A stretch of DNA of 30,311 nucleotides from CAMLDH01 sp966250375 (GCA_966250375.1 CBINHE010000050.1:1-30311), one strand, 5' to 3'; counted from the stretch's first letter, positions 14,887 through 23,104 are shown. Program-made: numbers and translations. Notes: generated from the sequence alone by a model not told the origin.

Positions 14887-16710
14887 TCAGATCATTTCCG
14901 CAATCAGCGACACAATCTCTTCACCATACGTCTCCAGCTTCTTCTCGCCCACGCCGGAAATATTGCGCAGGTCGTTCAATGACCCCGGCTTCGCTTTCGC
15001 AATTTCACGCATTGTCGCGTCGTGGAAAATCACGTAAGCCGGCACGTTATGCTTGCGCGCCGTCTCGACTCGCCACCAGCGCAACTTGTCGAAGATCGCC
15101 TGCTCGGCGCCTGACAAATCGCTTTCCACATACCCCTTCGGCTTGGTAGTCTGGCGCTTTGGTTTAAGCGGCTTCTGGTATTGCCGCAACTGCACCTTCT
15201 GTTCGCCGCGCAATACCGGGCGCGCCGCAGCCGTCAATTTCAACGCGTTGTATCCATCGTGATCGACAACAACCAGTCCCAATGCAATTGCTTGCCGCAA
15301 AATCGCGCGCCATTCCGCCTCGCTTTGTTCAGCACCAATGCCGAAGGTCGATACCTGGTCATGACGCCATTGCTTGACCTTGTCCGAGTCGACGCCACGC
15401 ACCACGTCGATCACATGACCAGCGCCGAAGTGTTGCTCGACTCGGTATATCGTCGACAATAGCTTTTGAATCGGCACCGTGCCATCGAACGATACCGGCG
15501 GAGTCAGGCAGGTATCGCAATTGCCGCAGGGCGCGGCCGGCTGGCCAAAATATTCCAATAGCCGCATGCGGCGGCAATTGAGGGTTTCGCACAGGCCGAG
15601 CATCGCATCGAGCTTGGCGCCTTGTACCCGTTTGAATGTTTCGTCCGCTTCCGATTCATCGATCATGCGGCGCTGCTGTACCACATCCTGCAAGCCGTAT
15701 GCCATCCATGCATTGGCCGGTAAACCATCACGTCCGGCGCGCCCGGTTTCCTGGTAATAACCTTCGATGCTTTTCGGCAGGTCGAGGTGCGCAACAAAGC
15801 GCACATCCGGTTTGTCGATGCCCATGCCGAATGCGATAGTGGCGACCATCACGATCGATTCCTCACGCAGAAAACGCGCCTGATTCCTGGTGCGGGTCGC
15901 GATGTCCATACCGGCGTGATACGGCAGCGCGACGACGCCGCTGGCATTGAGAAACTCCGCCGTTTCTTCCACCTTTTTGCGCGACAAGCAATAGACGATG
16001 CCAGCATCGCCCGCGTGTTCGCTCTCGATAAAATCGAGCAACTGTTTGCGGGCGTTCGCTTTTTCGACAATCTGATAATGAATGTTGGGCCGGTCGAACG
16101 ATGACACGAATTGCATCGCATCACCGAGTTGCAGCCGGCGCGTAATTTCCGCGCGCGTCTGCGGGTCGGCGGTCGCCGTCAGTGCGATACGCGGCACTGC
16201 GGGGAAGCGCTCGTGCAACACTGACAGCTTGATATATTCTGGTCGGAAATCATGCCCCCATTGCGATACGCAATGCGCCTCGTCGATGGCGAACAATGCG
16301 ATCCTGGATGACTCCAGCAAATCCAGGCAGCGCGGTGTCATCAGGCGTTCAGGCGCGACATATACCAAATCCAGGTCGCCGTTGCGCACGCGGCGTTCAA
16401 TGCGCTTCGCTTCGTCAAATGATTGCGTCGAATTGAGGAAGGCGGCGCGCACGCCGACCTCGGCCAGCGCATCGACCTGATCTTGCATCAACGCGATCAA
16501 CGGCGATACCACGACGCCGACGCCATCGCGCAGCATGGAAGGTATTTGATAACACAAGGATTTGCCGCCGCCGGTCGGCATCAATACCAGCGCATCGCCG
16601 CCGCCGGCGACATGCTCCACAATCGCGGCCTGCTGGCCGCGAAAGGATGGATAACCGAAAACGGTTTGGAGAATATGCAGCGCCTGCGCGCTGCCAGGTT
16701 GTTCAGACAT
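14887..16710 (-). CDS. recQ: ATP-dependent DNA helicase RecQ
   Basis: A 607-residue 3'-5' superfamily-2 helicase for recombination and fork repair. Seen in order: FGYPSFRGQQ (Q-motif-like motif 0), Walker A MPTGGGKS (about 44-51), DEAH box with the aromatic-rich loop AIDEAHCVSQWGHDFRPEY (D143-H146), VATIAFGMGIDKPDVRFV, the motif VI QETGRAGRDG, a zinc site CRRMRLLEYFGQ...CGNCDTC in the RQC domain near 380-407, and a C-terminal HRDC domain (about 530-600). Everything is intact and of normal length. It starts 9 bp after uppP on the same strand and is probably cotranscribed with it. Confidence 0.97.
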   Translation of the reverse strand: MSEQPGSAQALHILQTVFGYPSFRGQQAAIVEHVAGGGDALVLMPTGGGKSLCYQIPSMLRDGVGVVVSPLIALMQDQVDALAEVGVRAAFLNSTQSFDEAKRIERRVRNGDLDLVYVAPERLMTPRCLDLLESSRIALFAIDEAHCVSQWGHDFRPEYIKLSVLHERFPAVPRIALTATADPQTRAEITRRLQLGDAMQFVSSFDRPNIHYQIVEKANARKQLLDFIESEHAGDAGIVYCLSRKKVEETAEFLNASGVVALPYHAGMDIATRTRNQARFLREESIVMVATIAFGMGIDKPDVRFVAHLDLPKSIEGYYQETGRAGRDGLPANAWMAYGLQDVVQQRRMIDESEADETFKRVQGAKLDAMLGLCETLNCRRMRLLEYFGQPAAPCGNCDTCLTPPVSFDGTVPIQKLLSTIYRVEQHFGAGHVIDVVRGVDSDKVKQWRHDQVSTFGIGAEQSEAEWRAILRQAIALGLVVVDHDGYNALKLTAAARPVLRGEQKVQLRQYQKPLKPKRQTTKPKGYVESDLSGAEQAIFDKLRWWRVETARKHNVPAYVIFHDATMREIAKAKPGSLNDLRNISGVGEKKLETYGEEIVSLIAEMI

Positions 16711-16719
16711 CTCGCTATT

Positions 16720-17553
16720 CTAATCCGCCCATACGACCACGCCAGTATAAAAACTGGCGAGCACGGCGACACCGAACACAATGCGATACCACGCAAATAC
16801 ACTGAAATCATGCGAGCTGATATAGCGCAACAGCCAGCGCACGCACAGGAATGCAGAAGCAAAGGCAGCGATGGCGCCAATGCCGAATAGCGGGATATCG
16901 GCGGCAGAGAGCAGCGCGCGCTCTTTGTAGAGCGAATACACCGTTGCGGAAAACAGCGTCGGGATCGCCAGGAAAAATGAAAACTCGGTGGCAGCTTTGC
17001 GAGACAATCCGAACAGCATGCCGCCGATAATGGTGGCGCCGGAGCGGCTGGTGCCTGGCACCAGCGCGAACGCCTGGGCGCAACCGACCTTGAACGCATC
17101 AAGCGTTGTCATGGTATCCACCGATTCGACGCGAATCGCGACCGGATTGCGTTTATGACGCCGCTCCACCCATAAAATAATCAGGCCACCGACGATAAAC
17201 GCGAGCGCTACCGGTACTGGATAAAATAATGCGGCTTTGATGCTCTTGTTGAATAAAAAGCCCAAGGCCGCCGCCGGCAAGAACGCCACCACCAGATTGA
17301 TGACGAATTTTTGTGCTTTGGCATCGCTCACGAGGCCGGCCAATACCGTACTGATTCTTGCCCGATATTCCCAGCACACCGCCAGCATCGCCCCAGCCTG
17401 AATCGCGATTTCGAATACCTTGATTTTCTCGCCGGTGAAATTGAGCAAGCTGCCGGCCAGAATCAAATGTCCCGTGGAGGAAATCGGCAGAAATTCCGTC
17501 AGGCCTTCGACGATGCCCATGATGAGTGCTTTTAATGCGAGAAAGAGATCCAT
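16720..17553 (-). CDS. uppP: Undecaprenyl-diphosphatase
   Basis: A 277-residue inner-membrane enzyme (also called BacA) that dephosphorylates undecaprenyl pyrophosphate to recycle the lipid carrier of peptidoglycan and O-antigen synthesis; family members raise bacitracin tolerance. Seen: EGLTEFLPISSTGHLILAG at the N-terminus, the second signature ALVPGTSRSGATIIGGMLFGLSRKAATEFSFFLAIP, and about eight hydrophobic segments. The start MDLFLALKALIMGIVEG is the standard one, although the ribosome site is weak. The gap to the upstream DUF1439 gene contains that gene's terminator, so its promoter must lie very close to its start. Confidence 0.96.
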   Translation of the reverse strand: MDLFLALKALIMGIVEGLTEFLPISSTGHLILAGSLLNFTGEKIKVFEIAIQAGAMLAVCWEYRARISTVLAGLVSDAKAQKFVINLVVAFLPAAALGFLFNKSIKAALFYPVPVALAFIVGGLIILWVERRHKRNPVAIRVESVDTMTTLDAFKVGCAQAFALVPGTSRSGATIIGGMLFGLSRKAATEFSFFLAIPTLFSATVYSLYKERALLSAADIPLFGIGAIAAFASAFLCVRWLLRYISSHDFSVFAWYRIVFGVAVLASFYTGVVVWAD

Positions 17554-17586
17554 GCTTTAAAAAATGGTAATTGGAAGAAATCAATG

Positions 17587-17619
17587 AAAAACCCGCTGGC
17601 GACGATGCCGCGCGGGTTT
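17587..17619 (-). terminator. Rho-independent terminator of the DUF1439 lipoprotein gene
   Basis: Arms AAACCCGC (17589-17596) and GCGGGTTT (17612-17619) with a 15-nt loop. Read on the minus strand the stem is followed by TTT from the arm plus further T (17587-17590 are A on the plus strand). It lies about 30 bp after the lipoprotein gene stop. Confidence 0.75.
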
Positions 17620-17646
17620 GAATGTAGGTGTCGGGATTGGTACCAG

Positions 17647-18201
17647 CTATTTTGCAGGCTCAAAGGTTACCACGAGACTGTTCGATTTGGTCGTGATTGT
17701 GGTCGGCATGAAGCGAGTGCCGGCGTATTTGAAATCTTCCGGCTGAAAGGTGTACAGCGGCGTGTTTTTCAGGATTTGCTCTATCAGCAAGGTACCGATT
17801 TGCGCAAACTGCTTGGCATAGCGCGCATCGACGCCGTTCAGCAGGAATTTATCCACGCGCGGTTCGGCCAGCATAATGGCGTTTTTTGCCGGATCCAAAC
17901 GCAGCACACCCGACAATTCCATGCTGCCGGTCCATGCCTTGTTGTTCAACAAAGACGGCGCAATCACGGTCTCCAGACTGGTCACAATGCGATTGGTACC
18001 GGGTTGCAGGGCGATCTTGGGATTGCTGACGCTGATATCGAAAATTTCCAGATAGCGATTACTGAAGGGGAATTTGCGGTCCATCGCTTCCTGCAATTTA
18101 TATAACGGCAGTTCTACTTCACGCGGACCCAGCAGCCCGGCACATGCGGTCATTAAAAACACGATTGCCATTGCGAATAGTGCCGTCAGCCTTGATTTCA
18201 T
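17647..18201 (-). CDS. DUF1439 family lipoprotein (YceB-like)
   Basis: A 184-residue predicted lipoprotein. The signal peptide MKSRLTALFAMAIVFLMTAC ends in a lipobox LMTAC with the lipidated Cys at residue 20. The remainder resembles DUF1439/YceB proteins: VELPLYKLQEAMDRKFPFSNRYLEIFDISVSNPKIAL and a later GTLLIEQILKNTPLYTF, a fold distantly like lipid-binding tubular proteins. No Asp follows the Cys, so outer-membrane targeting is expected. AAGGGA precedes the ATG at good spacing. Function in the family is not established. It is monocistronic, with a terminator downstream and a MITE-like element 43 bp upstream. Confidence 0.82.
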   Translation of the reverse strand: MKSRLTALFAMAIVFLMTACAGLLGPREVELPLYKLQEAMDRKFPFSNRYLEIFDISVSNPKIALQPGTNRIVTSLETVIAPSLLNNKAWTGSMELSGVLRLDPAKNAIMLAEPRVDKFLLNGVDARYAKQFAQIGTLLIEQILKNTPLYTFQPEDFKYAGTRFMPTTITTKSNSLVVTFEPAK

Positions 18202-18244
18202 TTTTTCCCTTATAAGTAACGCGCTTGATTCGGACCCGGGACAT

Positions 18245-18494
18245 TAGAGCGGTTTGCGTGTCAGTGTGAGGGTTCTGCCGCGTTGCTTGAAGGCGATTGC
18301 AGCGTTGCCGATGCTCGACAGGGAACCACCCTGTCTGTGCTCGGCCCTTGCAGGGCGCGCAATGGCTTGCAAGCCATTGCCGTTACGCAGGCGCATCGCA
18401 TGCGATGCGAAACCCCTGCTCCCCCCTTGCACTCACCTCCGATCAACACGGCAGACCGCTTCGCTACCCTCACACTGACACGCAAACCGCTCTA
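18245..18494. mobile_element. 250-bp MITE-like element with 28-bp terminal inverted repeats
   Basis: The first 28 bases (18245-18272, starting TAGAGCGGTTTGCG) and the last 28 (18467-18494, ending CGCAAACCGCTCTA) are perfect inverted copies, and the unit starts and ends in TA. The interior encodes no transposase but is full of dyads: GACAGGG/CCCTGTC (18317-18335), AATGGCTTGCAAGCCATT (18361-18378) and CGCATCGCATGCGATGCG (18392-18409). Terminal repeats with flanking TA are the mark of IS630/Tc1-type non-autonomous elements. Several frames are open on both strands, a by-product of composition and symmetry, not coding evidence. The right end supplies the stop codon of the YkgJ-family gene. Confidence 0.8.
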
Positions 18495-18767
18495 GGCAGA
18501 GGTTAAACGATCAAGGCGTATTAAATATTGAAGAGCATCATCGCGCGTCGCGCCGCACATTTCATTGGAAGGTTTTAGACTGCCGCAAACCAACGGACGT
18601 TCGGGGCGGCCGAAAATTTTGCAACAATTCTGTTCATCCAGTTGAATGCAACGCACTCCGGCCGGCTTGCCATCAGGCATACCGGGAATCGCCGATGAAA
18701 TCGACGGCGCGATACAACATGCGCCGCAGCCGGGCCGGCATGATTGTGTCTGCGCCAGCTCATTCAT
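18492..18767 (-). CDS. YkgJ-family Cys-rich (zinc/iron-chelating) protein
   Basis: A 91-residue cytosolic protein of the YkgJ/UPF0153 family. Eight cysteines are visible in the family pattern: CRPGCGACC at the N-terminus, GVRCIQLDEQNCCKIFGRPERPLVCGSLKPSNEMCG further on, and a terminal helix DDALQYLIRLDRLTSA. These are thought to bind Zn or an Fe-S/iron centre; no reaction is established. The start is at 18767, where ATGAATGAG overlaps the macB-type permease stop (18760-18762) by eight bases, so translation is probably coupled. The longer frame up to 18917 is the permease shadow. The TAG stop is made of the TA at the right end of the MITE plus that element's first base. Confidence 0.85.
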   Translation of the reverse strand: MNELAQTQSCRPGCGACCIAPSISSAIPGMPDGKPAGVRCIQLDEQNCCKIFGRPERPLVCGSLKPSNEMCGATRDDALQYLIRLDRLTSA

Positions 18768-19992
18768 AACGCAAGGCCTGAATCGGCAACAATTTCGAGG
18801 CCTTGTGCGCCGGATAAAAGCCGAAAAAAATCCCGATCCCCGCCGAAAACCCGACGGCCAGCATGATCGACTCGAGCGACAAGCGCGTCGCCCATCCGGC
18901 GAATTCGCCGATCGCATATGAGCCGACCATACCCAGCACGATACCCAGAAAACCGCCGATCAACGACAAGGTGAGCGCTTCTACCAGAAACTGGGTCAGG
19001 ATGTCCTTGCTCCTGGCGCCGACCGCCATGCGCAGGCCGATTTCGCGCGTGCGCTCGGTGACCGACACCAGCATGATGTTCATGATGCCGATGCCGCCAA
19101 CCAGCAGCGACACCGATGCCACCGCAGCAAGCAACAGCGTCATCACGCGCGACGAGGTTTCCTGCGCTTGCAGCATTTCGGTCAGGTTGCGGATGGTGAA
19201 GGCATCGTCCTGCCCCTGCTGCGTGCGTTGGCGCTGGCGCAGCAGTTCGCGGATTTTATCTTCCGCATCGTTCATGTTCGCCCCCTCGCGCACCTTGACC
19301 TGGATCGTGCCAATCCGCCGCAACTTGCCTCGTGCGTTGCCGAACAAACGATTGCGCGCAGTCGATAGCGGCACCATGATCACATCATCCTGATCCTGCC
19401 CCAGCATGCTCTGCCCTTTTCGGTCGAGCACACCGATAATGACGAACGGGACGTTCTTGATGCGTATCGTTTGATCCGTTGGATCCATATCGCCGAACAG
19501 TTGCCTGGCGACGGTCTGTCCGATGATGGCGACCTTGGATGAGCCGCTCAGTTCCAGCGCTTCGAACATGCGTCCCGCCGCCAGCGGCCATTCGCGCGCT
19601 TCGAAATAATCGGGCGTCACGCCGTAAATCTGGGTCGCCCAGTTGTTATTGCTGGCAATCACCTGGCCAGTGCCGCGATTCGATGCCGCCGCAACCTGCA
19701 CCTCGGGAATTTCTTTTGCAATCGCGCTTGCGTCGTCTTCGGTCAAATTTTGATTGGCGCCGGCACCCAGCCGCACACCCGAGGCAGTGGTGGAGCCCGG
19801 AATGATGATCATCAGGTTGGAACCGAGACTTTTGATTTGTTCTTCCACTCTGGTCTGGGCGCCGGTGCCAACCGCAATCATTGTAATGACCGCCGCGACG
19901 CCGATGATGATGCCCAGCATGGTCAGGGCCGAGCGCAGCTTGTTGACCCACAGTGCATTGAGCGCCACGCGCAATGTCGCGAGCAGATTCAT
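18760..19992 (-). CDS. macB: MacB-type ABC transporter permease
   Basis: A 410-residue inner-membrane permease. TM1 lies at about 20-42 (LRSALTMLGIIIGVAAVITMIAVG), followed by a large periplasmic MacB_PCD domain (about 45-280) and then the FtsX-type bundle LLLAAVASVSLLVGGIGIMNIMLVSVTERTREIGLRMAVGAR with two further helices, ending PIQALRYE. In E. coli MacB this part is fused behind the ATPase; here ATPase and permease are separate genes overlapping by 4 bp. With MacA and a TolC-type channel the system exports macrolides, peptides or lipopeptides from the periplasm by a mechanotransmission cycle. The substrate here is unknown. Confidence 0.93.
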   Translation of the reverse strand: MNLLATLRVALNALWVNKLRSALTMLGIIIGVAAVITMIAVGTGAQTRVEEQIKSLGSNLMIIIPGSTTASGVRLGAGANQNLTEDDASAIAKEIPEVQVAAASNRGTGQVIASNNNWATQIYGVTPDYFEAREWPLAAGRMFEALELSGSSKVAIIGQTVARQLFGDMDPTDQTIRIKNVPFVIIGVLDRKGQSMLGQDQDDVIMVPLSTARNRLFGNARGKLRRIGTIQVKVREGANMNDAEDKIRELLRQRQRTQQGQDDAFTIRNLTEMLQAQETSSRVMTLLLAAVASVSLLVGGIGIMNIMLVSVTERTREIGLRMAVGARSKDILTQFLVEALTLSLIGGFLGIVLGMVGSYAIGEFAGWATRLSLESIMLAVGFSAGIGIFFGFYPAHKASKLLPIQALRYE

Positions 19993-20723
19993 GTTCCCGC
20001 CGGTTCCAGTGCCGCCAGTTCGGCCTGCGCATCGTGCGGCGTGTTGCGCGTATCGCTCATTACCTTGCCGTCACGGAAGGTAATGATGCGCGTGGCGAAT
20101 GCGGCGATATCGTGCTCGTGGGTCACCATCACGATCGTCATTCCCTGTTGATTCAACTTTTGCAGCAGTACCATGATTTCAATACTGGTGCGCGAATCGA
20201 GCGCACCGGTTGGTTCGTCGGCCAGAATCAGTGAAGGATTGTTGACCAGCGCGCGCGCAATCGCAACCCGCTGTTGCTGGCCGCCCGATAGTTGCGACGG
20301 ATGGTGATCAGTGCGCCCACCGAGACCGACTTCGGTCAGTTTTTGCATCGCACGCGCCTTGCGTTCCGGCGCCGGCATGCCGGCATACAACAAGGGCAAT
20401 TCCACATTGTCGAGCGCCGATGTGCGCGGCAGCAGGTTGAATTGCTGGAATACGAAGCCGAGCCGCTTGTTGCGAATCGCCGCCAGTGCGTCGCCGGACA
20501 GGGCCGATACATTATCACCGGCCAGTATGTATTCGCCCGAGGTCGGCGAATCGAGACAACCCAGCAAATTCATGAAGGTCGACTTGCCGGAACCGGAGGC
20601 GCCCATGATGGCGACGAACTCGCCTTCATCGATCGAGATCGATACCTTGTTTAGTGCCAGCAGATGGTTGCCGCCCATCACATAGTCTTTGGCAAGTTCG
20701 TGCGTTTCGATCAAATGAGCCAT
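19989..20723 (-). CDS. MacB-type ABC transporter ATP-binding protein
   Basis: A 244-residue ATPase of the LolD/MacB branch. Seen: Walker A MGASGSGKST (about 40-49), Q-loop FQQFNLLPRTSALDNVELPLLYAG, signature LSGGQQQRVAIARAL, Walker B SLILADEPTGALDS, and the H-loop VTHEHDIAAFATRIITFRDG. All catalytic residues are present. It overlaps the permease gene by 4 bp (ATGA) and follows macA by 8 bp, so the three form one transcript. It energises the neighbouring permease; an unrelated LolCDE role is unlikely given the MacA partner. Confidence 0.95.
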   Translation of the reverse strand: MAHLIETHELAKDYVMGGNHLLALNKVSISIDEGEFVAIMGASGSGKSTFMNLLGCLDSPTSGEYILAGDNVSALSGDALAAIRNKRLGFVFQQFNLLPRTSALDNVELPLLYAGMPAPERKARAMQKLTEVGLGGRTDHHPSQLSGGQQQRVAIARALVNNPSLILADEPTGALDSRTSIEIMVLLQKLNQQGMTIVMVTHEHDIAAFATRIITFRDGKVMSDTRNTPHDAQAELAALEPAGT

Positions 20724-20731
20724 GAATTTCT

Positions 20732-22324
20732 TTAGAACATCCTTGGGCCGGCTGACGATTGGGATTTAGGTGTGCGGCTTTGCGCAGTGCCGGTGATGAT
20801 TTCCATGCCTTCCTTCACGTCCGGCGAAATCACTTCGGTGGCTGTGCCGTCATTCAAGCCGAGCCGCACGTTCAATGCTTTCGGCTGTTTGTTTTCATCA
20901 AGCGTGTAAATGCGCGTGCGCGCGCCGCCGGTTGCGCCGCCGCGACGTTCGCCGCTGTCGGCCATGATCTCTTCATATTTATTCTTTTGCTCGGGCGTCA
21001 GCATCTCACTGATCTGCGCGCGCATTTCGCTACGATTGCGCTCCGTGAGTTTCTGCCGCTCGCCTTCCGGCGCATCTCTCGATGCCATGGATTTTTCACG
21101 CATGCCGGCAAAAATCGCATCCAGCCTGGTCTTCTGGTTATCAGTGAGCTGCAACTCCTTTTCGAGCCGCTCGCGCAACGCCCGCTGCTGGCCGGCGGCG
21201 GCATGGGCCGAAACGACCGGCTTGTCGCGGTCAGGGCTGGCCGGCCTGAAGCGCAATGCCGCGTTGGCGACTTTCAGCACGTCGTTGCGGCTGTCGACCA
21301 CGATCCGTACATTGGCAGTCATGCCGGGCAACAATTCCTTGTTCGGATTAGCGGCGCTGACTTCAACCATGTAGGTCACGACGTTCGATACCGTTTGCGC
21401 GGCTTTGCGGATTTGCGTGACCGCACCCTCGAAGGTCCTGTTTGGAAATGCATCAACGGTGAAGCTTGCTTTCTGTCCGACCCGGATACGCCCGATTTCC
21501 GATTCATCAATCGCTGTATCAACTTGCATATCGGTCAGATTTTCCGCAATGATGAACAGTTCCGGCGCCTGCAGACTGGCCGCGACGGTTTGCCCTTTTT
21601 CGACGCTACGCTTGATCACGACGCCATTGACCGGCGCTTTGATCGCGGTACGCTCAAGGTCGATCCTGGCTTGTGCCAAGGCTGCTTCGCGCTGCTTCAC
21701 GACGGCTGCGGCATTGCGCGCATTGGCTTCGGCAACGGCAACTTGCGCCCTGCTGGTTTTGGATTGTTCCACCAGCGCACGATAAGTCGCCAGCGCCTTG
21801 TCGCGGTCGGCCGAGGAGATGAAGCCTTTTTCCAGGAGTTGCTGCTTGCGATCCAGGTCGCGCTTCGCATCTTCCGTGGTGACATCAATGCGTGCTACTT
21901 CCGCGCGTTGCGCATTGATATTGGCCTGTTGCGTCAATACTTGCGAACTGGCGGCATCGACGTCCGCCTGCGCTTGCTGCACCTTGTATTCGAAGGTTTC
22001 CGGATCAATGCGCGCAATCAATTGGCCCTGTTTCACTTCACTGTTGAAATCGACCAGGATTTCTTTCAATTGGCCGGAAACTTGCGAACCGACCTGCACC
22101 GATACCACCGCGCTAAGCGTGCCGGAGGCTGAAACGCTGGCGGTTAGCGTTCCTTTTTCGATTTTCGTTGTCTTGTATTCCGGCGCCACGTTTTTCTGCG
22201 ACCAGAATTTCAACCCTGTTCCGAGTGCCACAATGGCAAGCACTGCGACTATCCACACTCCACGCTTGCGTAACCAGATCATAAAATCGACAGAAAATGA
22301 AGAATGTGGAGATTTTACTGGCAT
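20732..22324 (-). CDS. macA: MacA-like periplasmic adaptor with inserted LTxxQ domain
   Basis: A 530-residue membrane-fusion protein, well over the usual 370-400. Order: N-terminal membrane anchor (WIVAVLAIVALGTGLKFWS), biotinyl-lipoyl half-motif (SGTLSAVVSVQVGSQVSGQLKEI), a long alpha-hairpin rich in Ala/Gln/Arg (about 115-235) for TolC contact, the second lipoyl half IKAPVNGVVIKRSVEKGQTVAA, and beta-barrel DMQVDTAIDESEIGRIRVGQKASFTVDAFPNRTFEGAV. Before the last membrane-proximal strands it carries an extra charged helical segment, about residues 380-465, with LTDNQ (393) and LTPEQ (442), the paired LTxxQ motif of CpxP/Spy-type periplasmic chaperones. The start is uncertain: 22324 and an internal ATG at 22282 both lack a clear ribosome site. 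Confidence 0.92.
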   Translation of the reverse strand: MPVKSPHSSFSVDFMIWLRKRGVWIVAVLAIVALGTGLKFWSQKNVAPEYKTTKIEKGTLTASVSASGTLSAVVSVQVGSQVSGQLKEILVDFNSEVKQGQLIARIDPETFEYKVQQAQADVDAASSQVLTQQANINAQRAEVARIDVTTEDAKRDLDRKQQLLEKGFISSADRDKALATYRALVEQSKTSRAQVAVAEANARNAAAVVKQREAALAQARIDLERTAIKAPVNGVVIKRSVEKGQTVAASLQAPELFIIAENLTDMQVDTAIDESEIGRIRVGQKASFTVDAFPNRTFEGAVTQIRKAAQTVSNVVTYMVEVSAANPNKELLPGMTANVRIVVDSRNDVLKVANAALRFRPASPDRDKPVVSAHAAAGQQRALRERLEKELQLTDNQKTRLDAIFAGMREKSMASRDAPEGERQKLTERNRSEMRAQISEMLTPEQKNKYEEIMADSGERRGGATGGARTRIYTLDENKQPKALNVRLGLNDGTATEVISPDVKEGMEIITGTAQSRTPKSQSSAGPRMF

Positions 22325-22369
22325 TTACCGCAAGCTTTATGAACGCTTTGTAAAGCCTTGCCGGCAGCC

Positions 22370-22398
22370 TTGACGATATGAGGATAGCAACCTATATT
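22370..22398 (+). promoter_or_regulatory. Sigma-70 promoter of the TetR-RND operon
   Basis: TTGACG (22370-22375), a 17-nt spacer and TATATT (22393-22398) form a near-consensus promoter directed at the tetR gene, predicted to start near 22405. It overlaps the palindrome at 22396-22415. Confidence 0.75.
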
Positions 22399-22415
22399 AC
22401 TGACTCGCTAGTAAT
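22396..22415. promoter_or_regulatory. Palindromic operator, probable TetR autoregulatory site
   Basis: ATTACTGACTCGCTAGTAAT has inverted arms ATTACT / AGTAAT around an 8-bp centre. It overlaps the -10 element and start region of the promoter and lies 21 bp before the tetR ATG; another TTACT half-site follows at 22415-22419. This is where an autorepressing TetR-type regulator would bind, and the position could also affect the divergent macA. Confidence 0.6.
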
Positions 22416-22436
22416 TTACTGAGCTTTTCCCTATTT

Positions 22437-23087
22437 ATGCCTTGTTCGTTTAAAAGCAAGCCCCGTTGGACGCGCCGCAAGGACGCCCGTCCGCAAGAAT
22501 TGCTGGCTGCCGCACTCGACTTGTTCGTGGAGCGCGGCTATGCCGCGACGCGCCTGGAGGATGTGGCTGCCCAGGCCGGCGTTTCCAAAGGCACACTTTA
22601 TTTGTATTTTGCCAACAAGGAAGAGTTGTTCAAGGCAGTGGTGCGGGAAAACGTGCTTCCTGCGCTCGGGGAAGCGGAGGAAACCGCCAGCCAGTTTGAA
22701 GGCTCGAGCGCCGACCTGTTTCAGAAAATCATGATGGGCTGGTGGGAACGTATCGGCAATACCAAATTGTCTGGCATTACCAAGTTAATGATGGCGGAAT
22801 CCGGCAATTTCCCTGAAGTTGCGAAGTTTTACCATGAAGAAGTCATCTCACGCGCCAATGCAATGATTATCCGCATGCTTGAACGCGGCATTGCTTGCGG
22901 CGAATTCCGCAAGGTCGATACATCCCAAGTAACGAATGTCGTGGTCGCGCCGATGCTCATGCTGACAATGTGGAAGCACTCCTTCAGTGCTTGCCAAATG
23001 GAACCGATTTCGCCACGAGAATACCTGCAATGTTATTTTGATTTGCTCTTGCATGGCCTGCTGAACGACAAGATATCCACTCAATAA
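22437..23087 (+). CDS. TetR-family transcriptional regulator of the RND operon
   Basis: A 216-residue regulator. The N-terminal HTH is intact (ELLAAALDLFVERGYAATRLEDVAAQAGVSKGTLYLYFANKEELFKAVV, about residues 21-70), followed by an all-helical ligand domain with ADLFQKIMMGWWERIG and a C-terminal dimer helix. It is the first gene of the adaptor/pump operon (17 bp to the adaptor) and diverges from macA, the classical layout for a local repressor relieved by pump substrates. A strong promoter and an overlapping palindrome precede it. The ATG has no clear ribosome site. The inducing ligand is unknown. Confidence 0.93.
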   Translation: MPCSFKSKPRWTRRKDARPQELLAAALDLFVERGYAATRLEDVAAQAGVSKGTLYLYFANKEELFKAVVRENVLPALGEAEETASQFEGSSADLFQKIMMGWWERIGNTKLSGITKLMMAESGNFPEVAKFYHEEVISRANAMIIRMLERGIACGEFRKVDTSQVTNVVVAPMLMLTMWKHSFSACQMEPISPREYLQCYFDLLLHGLLNDKISTQ

Positions 23088-23104
23088 ACTAAACAAAAAA
23101 CACC

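Noticed and set aside
18254..18506. Several 60-74-codon open frames on both strands within the repeat element
   Set aside because: They arise from symmetric, GC-rich repeat sequence, share ends because of the terminal inverted repeats, and have no ribosome sites.
18768..18917. N-terminal extension of the YkgJ-family gene
   Set aside because: Arg/Ser-rich translation is the antisense-frame shadow of the permease C-terminus. Homology and coupling support the start at 18767.
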